In this document: positions 7,435 to 11,737 of the stretch, piece by piece
Numbering within the stretch: position 1 is the stretch's first letter
How the letters are laid out: every line of letters begins with the position of its first letter
DNA from: JALSHZ01 sp964614535
GTDB lineage: Bacteria > Pseudomonadota > Gammaproteobacteria > UWMA-0217
Assembly: GCA_964614535.1 (NCBI GenBank)
Contig: CAZTOZ010000058.1
Location: forward strand, 1 to 11,737
Direction: 5' to 3'
DNA: 11,737 nucleotides
Program-made: the position numbers and the translations under genes
Notes under the pieces: generated by a model
The model's database searches: none
What the model was told of the DNA's origin: nothing
Seen by the model: the letters and a program-made list of their open reading frames with translations, nothing else

Positions 7435-7764
7435 ATGCCCCCCAACAAAGCAGCGACGGCCCTGTGCCTGCTGGCTCTGACGGCAACGGCCCAGGCCGAG
7501 CCGACGAACCCGACGGACGCGCCGTCACAGACGCAGACGCCGCCGGCCGAGACACGAGAGGTGGCCGAACCGGCACCGGCCGACAAGCATGAGCGCCCCC
7601 CCCGGCATGGCTACGGCGTCGGGTACGAATACCGCATGCGTCACCGGCTGGAGTGGAACAAGCCGGACCATCTGGAGCGCCCGGAACGGCCCGAACACCC
7701 GCCCCACCTCGACCGCCCCGAGCGCCACGAGCGGCCGGAACACCCCGGGCGCGGGCATCGCTGA
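7435..7764 (+). CDS. Exported His/Pro/Glu/Arg-rich repeat protein of unknown function
   Basis: Not a family I recognise. The 109-residue product has a signal peptide (hydrophobic core about 6-19, cleavage likely after AQA at 21). A Pro/Thr/Glu-rich linker follows (22-50), then GYGVGYEYRMRHRLEW (59-74). The tail is two imperfect repeats, HLERPERPEHPP (79-90) and HLDRPERHERPEHP (91-104), ending GRGHR. Nine histidines lie in the last 58 residues, so periplasmic metal or acid binding is possible but unproven. There is no catalytic motif. The ATG at 7435 is preferred over an in-frame GTG at 7426 because GAGG (7423-7426) lies 8 bases upstream. It is the first gene to the right of the ompR operator. 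The same frame stays open beyond its TGA into the next gene. Confidence 0.75.
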   Translation: MPPNKAATALCLLALTATAQAEPTNPTDAPSQTQTPPAETREVAEPAPADKHERPPRHGYGVGYEYRMRHRLEWNKPDHLERPERPEHPPHLDRPERHERPEHPGRGHR

Positions 7765-7932
7765 CGACGAAGCGGCCACCGCGCGCTCACCGCGGCAGGG
7801 CCAATGGACGAACGCCGGCACGACGACAGGGCGCGTCGGCATCACCGGCGGCGAACACCGGCCGATGTCAATGGTGGCCACCACCATCACGGCAGGTATT
7901 CGTCGCCGACCACCATACGACGATGGAACCCC

Positions 7933-8727
7933 ATGAGACGATTCATCAGACATTTGCGCCATCTGCCATGGCTCGCTGCAATGCTGGCCGGACCGCCGGC
8001 CGCCCTCGCCGGCAGCAGCACCACCATCGTCACCGGCATCGACTACAGCCGTGGCGACTATGGTGACAGCGAAACCACCGAGATGGTGTATCTGCCGCTG
8101 ACCATCAAATACCGCCATTTCCCATGGACCACAAAAGTGACGATTCCATGGCTCACCATCACCGGGCCGGAATCGGTCACCGCTGGCAGCGGCACCGTAC
8201 TGACCGGCCGCGGCAACAACGGCACCACCGCCACCGACAGCGGCCTGGGCGATGTCACCGCCAGTCTCGGCTTCGCGCTCGACACGCTGTGGCAGACATC
8301 GGGAAAGACTTTTGTCGACCTGACCGCGAAGATCAAGCTGCCGACCGCCGATGCCGACGCGCGACTGGGCACCGGCGAAACCGATTATCAGATCCTGCTC
8401 GACGTCGCCCACGCCTTCGACACCATCACCCCGTTCGCCACATTCGGCTACAAATGGATGGGGGATACCGCCGATACCGACTACAACGACGTCTTCTCGC
8501 TGTCGCTCGGGGCCGACAAACGGCTGTCACGGAGCATCAGCAGCGGCCTGATCCTCGACTGGATGGCGGCGGTCACCGACGATTCGGATCCCCGCCGGGA
8601 ATGGATGGCCTACATCAACTGGCGTGTCTCGCCGCGCATGTCGATCAACCTCTACGGCGTTGCCGGATTCAGCGACGCCAGCCCCGACCAGTCGATCGGC
8701 TTGCAGTTCGTGTTCAAGCAATTCTGA
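7933..8727 (+). CDS. Outer-membrane beta-barrel-like protein of the metA-pathway/transporter type
   Basis: The 264-residue product has a signal peptide (MRRFIRHLRHLPWLAAMLAG, cleavage likely after ALA at 26). The mature part has alternating beta-strand character and ends in phenylalanine (QFVFKQF), as outer-membrane barrels do. Features such as LTITGPESV, SGLGDVTASL, FVDLTAKIKLPTADAD, LGTGETDYQILLDV, FATFGYKWMGD, and a C-terminal LYGVAGFSDASPDQSIGL resemble the family often labelled 'transporter' or putative MetA-pathway of phenol degradation (PF13557-like). A specific substrate cannot be read. The start at 7933 is chosen for the signal peptide; no strong ribosome-binding site precedes it. 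An in-frame ATG at 7804 would bury the signal peptide behind 43 charged residues and is rejected. It lies 168 bases after the His-rich gene and may share its transcript. Confidence 0.8.
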   Translation: MRRFIRHLRHLPWLAAMLAGPPAALAGSSTTIVTGIDYSRGDYGDSETTEMVYLPLTIKYRHFPWTTKVTIPWLTITGPESVTAGSGTVLTGRGNNGTTATDSGLGDVTASLGFALDTLWQTSGKTFVDLTAKIKLPTADADARLGTGETDYQILLDVAHAFDTITPFATFGYKWMGDTADTDYNDVFSLSLGADKRLSRSISSGLILDWMAAVTDDSDPRREWMAYINWRVSPRMSINLYGVAGFSDASPDQSIGLQFVFKQF

Positions 8728-8764
8728 CGTAGTCGGCCAACTCTCCCGTTTTTGCACAAGGCCC

Positions 8765-8785
8765 GCCGGTTCCCCCCGAACCGGC
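8765..8785 (+). other. Hairpin after the beta-barrel gene, possible transcript end
   Basis: GCCGGTTC (8765-8772) pairs perfectly with GAACCGGC (8778-8785) around a loop of five C. It starts 38 bases after the stop codon. No T tract follows, so it may be a Rho-dependent end or a stabilising hairpin, not a classical terminator. Confidence 0.4.
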
Positions 8786-8834
8786 CACGGAATCCCCTGG
8801 TCTGCGCAAACGGGCACGGCCGGCCACACGGAAC

Positions 8835-8856
8835 GGGCCGGATGGTATTCCGGCCC
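8835..8856 (+). other. Hairpin in the leader of the propeller lipoprotein gene
   Basis: GGGCCGGA (8835-8842) pairs with TCCGGCCC (8849-8856) around a 6-base loop, 17 bases before the AAGGAGA ribosome-binding site. It could stabilise the leader or be part of a processing site; no riboswitch class was recognised and no promoter is evident between this hairpin and the previous gene. Confidence 0.4.
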
Positions 8857-8888
8857 ACCACCAACCCAGACGAAAGGAGACGAAAAAG

Positions 8889-10298
8889 ATGAAATCGAAC
8901 GACCCTCTGAAAACGACCACCCTCGCCACCCTGATCACCGCCGTGCTGCTGGCCGGCTGCAGCGACGACGGCAGCACCACCGGCAACACCGTCAGCGTCG
9001 CCGGCGACCGCGACGACAGAACCGAACCGGCCGGCGACCCGGCGGGCCACGATGACGGCGACGCGGGGCAAGACACCCCCTCGGGCCGCGAACAAACCCG
9101 AAAGACCGCCTATTACGGTGACTACGCCGGCGACCGGCTCTTCGTCATCGACGTCGATGCCATGAAGATCGAAAAAATCATTGCACAGACAGGAAAGGGG
9201 CCCTATGAAACCGACCAGGTCACGTCGGACTACGGCTACGTCCTCAACCGCGACGACACCAGCATCCATGTCGTCTCGCTGCATGAGAACCGTATCGAGA
9301 GCACGATTCCACTGAACTACAAACCCCGTTCGATCGTACCCTCGCCGGACGGAAAACACGGCCTGCTCACCGGCAAGAGCGAACCTCGCGCCGCGATCGT
9401 CGATCTGACGCAGCACCAGATCCGGGCCGACGGCTTTGGCGATTCGAACTACCGGGCAATTGCCGACTTCGGCGGCGGCAACGCCACCGGACACCCCTAC
9501 TGGATCGACGACCGGAAATTCCTGCTTCTCGACCGGACGGAGAAAACGATCGAACTCTACGATACCTCATCGGCGACACCGCTGGACAAGCTGGCCACCT
9601 CCTCGTCCGTCCACCACGTCTTCCGGATCGGCGACGACTATTTCGGCGTTCTGGAGGGCAAGCGCGGCGCGACCGAGAGCGAGGCGGTGTCACCGGGCCT
9701 GATCAAATTCACCATCGACGAACGGCACGGCAGGCTGACGCGCCAACGGGAAGTGCTGCTGAACCACTATGCCGACAAACCCGCGGGATTCATCCCCAGC
9801 CGCTGGGGCGCGCACCACGCCTCACTCCATCCGGACGGCAGGAGCATCTATATCGGCTCCTACGAGGGCACGATGTTCGTCATCGACAAAGACAGCCTGG
9901 AACTGAGAGACAGCTTCCACGCCGGCCTCGGGCTGGGGCATGTCGCCTTCGTTCCGCAGCGCAGGCTGGCGATCACCACCAATCACTATGCCCCGTTCAA
10001 GACCGTCGTCGACGTCTCCGACCCGGCCAACAACAAAATCGTCAAGAACCTCACCGTGGCCACCGGAGACAACGACGACAGCGGAAAAAGGCTGCAGTCC
10101 CACACCTCCCACACCGACCCGGACGGGCGCTATTTCTACAGCGTCTCCAGTCGTGACGGCACGTTCTACGCCATCGATCTCGAGCGGCTGGAGGTCGCCG
10201 GCGCCGTGACCATGACGGGTGCCTATCCGCTGATGGGCGCGCTGGTGACCGGAACCCCCGATGGCGAGCCGGCGCACGGACATCTGAACCACCTCTGA
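8889..10298 (+). CDS. Beta-propeller lipoprotein rich in histidine, function unknown
   Basis: The 469-residue product has a lipoprotein signal with lipobox LLAGC (Cys24), so it should be lipid-anchored facing the periplasm. An Asp/Gly-rich linker (25-72) follows. From about 73 the protein is a chain of YVTN/WD-type blades, e.g. RLFVIDVDAMKIEKII, PSPDGKHGLLTG, HPDGRSIYIGSYEGTMFVID and DPDGRYFYSVSSRDGTFYAID. Histidines recur at similar places in the last blades: WGAHHASLHPDG (309, 310, 314), GLGHVAF (351), TNHYAPF (366) and SHTSHTDPDG (405, 408). Three more close the protein (HGHLNHL, 463-468). In related propellers such residues bind metal or cofactors; here that is inference. Candidates include a metal chaperone or a substrate-binding propeller; no enzyme family is assigned. 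AAGGAGA (8874-8880) lies 8 bases before the ATG. Confidence 0.82.
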   Translation: MKSNDPLKTTTLATLITAVLLAGCSDDGSTTGNTVSVAGDRDDRTEPAGDPAGHDDGDAGQDTPSGREQTRKTAYYGDYAGDRLFVIDVDAMKIEKIIAQTGKGPYETDQVTSDYGYVLNRDDTSIHVVSLHENRIESTIPLNYKPRSIVPSPDGKHGLLTGKSEPRAAIVDLTQHQIRADGFGDSNYRAIADFGGGNATGHPYWIDDRKFLLLDRTEKTIELYDTSSATPLDKLATSSSVHHVFRIGDDYFGVLEGKRGATESEAVSPGLIKFTIDERHGRLTRQREVLLNHYADKPAGFIPSRWGAHHASLHPDGRSIYIGSYEGTMFVIDKDSLELRDSFHAGLGLGHVAFVPQRRLAITTNHYAPFKTVVDVSDPANNKIVKNLTVATGDNDDSGKRLQSHTSHTDPDGRYFYSVSSRDGTFYAIDLERLEVAGAVTMTGAYPLMGALVTGTPDGEPAHGHLNHL

Positions 10299-10337
10299 CA
10301 GCGCGCCGAAAAATCGCTGTTGCCTTTGTCAACAAGA

Positions 10338-10357
10338 GGCCCGGCCGTGGCCGGGCC
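10338..10357 (+). terminator. Strong GC hairpin after the propeller lipoprotein gene
   Basis: GGCCCGGCC (10338-10346) pairs perfectly with GGCCGGGCC (10349-10357), 40 bases after the stop codon; the 2-base gap means the loop probably opens one or two pairs. There is no T tract downstream, so intrinsic termination is uncertain. It separates the lipoprotein gene from the next promoter. Confidence 0.45.
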
Positions 10358-10432
10358 GTCGATACCATCCCAATCGTAATAACGGAAAAGGCATTACCCC
10401 CTTGCAGCGCCCGCCCCCTGTGATTGACCAGT

Positions 10433-10496
10433 TGAAACACCCTGAAACAAAACGACATCGCGCTGAAATCAGCACGCAACATCCACCCCCTACGAT
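10433..10496 (+). promoter_or_regulatory. Tandem OmpR-type boxes plus -10-like element before the Met-rich gene
   Basis: TGAAACACCC and TGAAACAAAA stand in tandem at 10433 and 10443, followed by CGACATCGCG and CTGAAATCAG (to 10472). TACGAT starts at 10491. The arrangement copies that at 7341-7404: the first 17 bases agree at 16 positions, and the -10-like hexamer begins 58 bases after the first box in both. The boxes cover the -35 area, as expected for an OmpR-type activator; no good -35 hexamer is present. Confidence 0.65.
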
Positions 10497-10577
10497 ACGA
10501 ACCATGAACCCGGCGACGCAGGTCACCGGTTCAGAACTCACCGGAAATCCAATGGCAAGAAACACAGGAGCAAGAAA

Positions 10578-11027
10578 ATGCACGCAAGCAAAGTCAAACT
10601 CACGACCCTCGCACTGACACTCGGTCTCTCCACCAGCGGCGGACTGTTCGCCGAAACCGTACCGACAGGCCCCGTTGCCAATGACGATGCCATCACCACC
10701 CAGACGCAGAGCCAGCGGCCACTGCAAACCCCTGCCGCCGATCAGACCGGCACCATGACACAGTATCGTCAGCGGATGGGCCAGGGCAACGGTCCGGCGG
10801 CCGCCCATCCCGAATGGATCAGCGAACAGGAGCGCGCCGAGTTCCGCGAAAGAATGCAGGCTGCCCAATCGATGGAAGAGCGCCAGGCGCTGCGGGCCGA
10901 AATGCGCGAGACCGTGCAGGAACGCGCCCGGGCCGCCGGCATCGAACTGCCCGATCGCGCCGCCATGGGCATGCGTGGCGGCCGTCCGGACCGCGCCATG
11001 ATGGGAGGCCACGGCGCCAATCGCTGA
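10578..11027 (+). CDS. Exported helical Arg/Glu/Met-rich protein, remotely Spy/CpxP-like
   Basis: The 149-residue product has a signal peptide with likely cleavage after LFA (25). A low-complexity Thr/Gln-rich stretch follows (26-60), then an amphipathic helical region (about 81-120) with EQERAEFRERMQAAQ and MEERQALRAEMRETVQERAR. It ends in a Met/Gly/Arg tail (AAMGMRGGRPDRAMMGGHG). The helical part, ending in GIELPD, resembles a class of small periplasmic proteins with LTxxQ-type helices; Spy and CpxP, stress chaperones of the envelope, are of this broad type. The Met-rich tail could bind copper(I), but this is inference. AGGAG (10566-10570) lies 7 bases before the ATG. It has its own OmpR-type promoter and a terminator after it, so it is probably a single-gene unit. 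Confidence 0.8.
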   Translation: MHASKVKLTTLALTLGLSTSGGLFAETVPTGPVANDDAITTQTQSQRPLQTPAADQTGTMTQYRQRMGQGNGPAAAHPEWISEQERAEFRERMQAAQSMEERQALRAEMRETVQERARAAGIELPDRAAMGMRGGRPDRAMMGGHGANR

Positions 11028-11063
11028 CCACGGGCATCACGATCCCAACCGGGAACCGACAAC

Positions 11064-11083
11064 GGCCCTGCCCCGGCAGGGCC
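11064..11083 (+). other. Hairpin after the Met-rich gene
   Basis: GGCCCTGCC (11064-11072) pairs perfectly with GGCAGGGCC (11075-11083), 37 bases after the stop codon. The 2-base gap means the closing pairs open into the loop. There is no T tract after it. It may protect the mRNA 3' end left after processing, or act with the downstream terminator. Confidence 0.45.
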
Positions 11084-11168
11084 AACCATAATCGGCCACG
11101 CCAACGCCAACCCAAGCGGCGGCACACGGCAGTGACCACTTCGCAAAACCGCCCTCATCCCCCCATTG

Positions 11169-11191
11169 CCGGCATGGATGCCGGTTTTTTT
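11169..11191 (+). terminator. Rho-independent terminator
   Basis: CCGGC (11169-11173) pairs with GCCGG (11180-11184); an extra AT/AT pairing is possible. Seven T follow directly (11185-11191). This is a classical intrinsic terminator on the plus strand, about 140 bases after the Met-rich gene, and should end its transcript or that of a small RNA from 11084-11168. Confidence 0.75.
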
Positions 11192-11531
11192 GCCGGCCTA
11201 TTCCGGCCCAGGCGACACCACCCAGTCATCCATTGCCACCGAACCCGGCGATCGGGCAACCCTGAAGTACCGGGCCCGGACGACTACTTCGGCACCCGGA
11301 GCATCGCTGTCATATGTCGTCTGCCCCCGACCCCCTCGCGTAATCAATGCCTCCTGACAAAGCGCCCCAACAAGGGACACCGCCGATCGACAACCTTCAC
11401 CGCGGCAACGACTTGCTCGCCAAGGTCACTCGGAATGAACCTCCCATCAGCGCCTGCCCTCCCAGGGCCCACCCCACCTCACCATCACCAACAGGTTTGC
11501 AAAAACCTTGGATCGACAAAGAACAGTGATT
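11192..11531. other. Stretch without a recognised gene
   Basis: Only short open frames occur here and none has a convincing ribosome-binding site or a family resemblance I trust. On the minus strand, 11198-11380 could encode RARYFRVARSPGSVAMDDW, which faintly recalls the end of a secreted beta-sandwich domain. It has no proper start, and a stop codon lies 16 codons upstream, so at most it is a gene remnant. The stretch ends where the CRISPR array begins, so it is the trailer-side flank of the array. Confidence 0.4.
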
Positions 11532-11737
11532 GCACGGCAGCCCGTCTCTCCAATGAGGGGCGACGGCGAGGCAAGGGTTTCCAAGGCGCTTGTCTCCTAG
11601 GTTTCAATCATTTCTTTTTCAATGAGGGAAGCCGGCCACTAGTAGCTACTCATATGCTCTGGTTCTACCGTTTCAATCATTTCTTTTTCAATGAGGGAAG
11701 CCGGCAAAGCATCACTGAAAACCAAACTGGAGACAGG
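11532..11737 (-). CRISPR. Trailer end of a CRISPR array, cut by the window edge
   Basis: Two identical 36-base repeats lie at 11601-11636 and 11670-11705 (plus strand GTTTCAATCATTTCTTTTTC, then AATGAGGGAAGCCGGC). A third, degenerate repeat is at 11532-11567. It keeps CAATGAGGG and CGGC at its right end but has lost the left half. Spacers are 11568-11600 and 11637-11669, 33 bases each; 11706-11737 is an incomplete third. On the minus strand the repeat ends ATTGAAAC, the usual 8-base 5' handle of type I and III crRNAs, with a weak TCATT/AATGA hairpin before it. Transcription is therefore predicted right to left, with the leader beyond the window. The degenerate last repeat at the left end fits this. 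No cas gene is present, so the subtype is open. Confidence 0.93.

Noticed and set aside
7804..7932. N-terminal extension of the beta-barrel gene starting at the ATG at 7804
   Set aside because: It would place 43 charged, His/Arg-rich residues before a clear signal peptide, which starts at 7933; no ribosome-binding site supports it.
10402..10617. Plus-strand frame of 71 codons across the promoter before the Met-rich gene
   Set aside because: It covers the operator, the -10-like element and the ribosome-binding site of the next gene and has no signal or domain features.
11198..11380. Minus-strand frame of 60 codons with an apparent beta-sandwich-like ending
   Set aside because: The resemblance is faint, the start is a lone GTG without ribosome-binding site, and a stop lies 16 codons upstream. 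It is at most a remnant.

Overview
This GC-rich window looks like chromosomal DNA of a gammaproteobacterium. The best evidence is a full-length RapA-type RNA-polymerase recycling ATPase and an OmpR/EnvZ-type two-component pair. A DsrC/TusE-family protein and a metA-like outer-membrane protein are compatible with a sulfur-oxidising or other environmental lineage, but the sequence does not fix the genus. No rRNA, tRNA, transposase or cas gene was seen.

Layout. 1-243: palindromic intergenic repeats of a dispersed type. 244-1208 (minus): msrB-msrA, overlapping methionine sulfoxide reductase genes. 1392-1763 (minus): a DsrC-like protein that keeps only one of the two C-terminal cysteines, followed by a probable terminator. 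2040-4937 (plus): rapA. 4970-5263: a highly structured, repeat-bounded element between the convergent rapA and envZ genes; its right arm supplies the envZ stop codon. 5254-7298 (minus): envZ and ompR homologues, overlapping by one base. 7435-11027 (plus): four genes for exported proteins. They are a His/Pro-rich repeat protein, an outer-membrane beta-barrel-like protein, a beta-propeller lipoprotein rich in histidine, and a Met/Arg-rich helical periplasmic protein. 11192-11531: no gene recognised. 11532-11737: the trailer end of a CRISPR array that runs off the right edge.

How the parts may work together. Two promoter regions, one between ompR and the His-rich gene and one before the Met-rich gene, share a tandem TGAAACACCYTGAAACA block. 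In both, a -10-like hexamer starts exactly 58 bases after the start of the block. This resembles the 10-bp half-site spacing of OmpR-family operators. It suggests that the neighbouring OmpR/EnvZ-like pair controls at least the first and last of the four exported proteins. I infer an envelope-stress or metal-handling module; the substrate is unknown. This module, the structured element at 4970-5263 and the single-cysteine DsrC-like protein are the points most worth following up.
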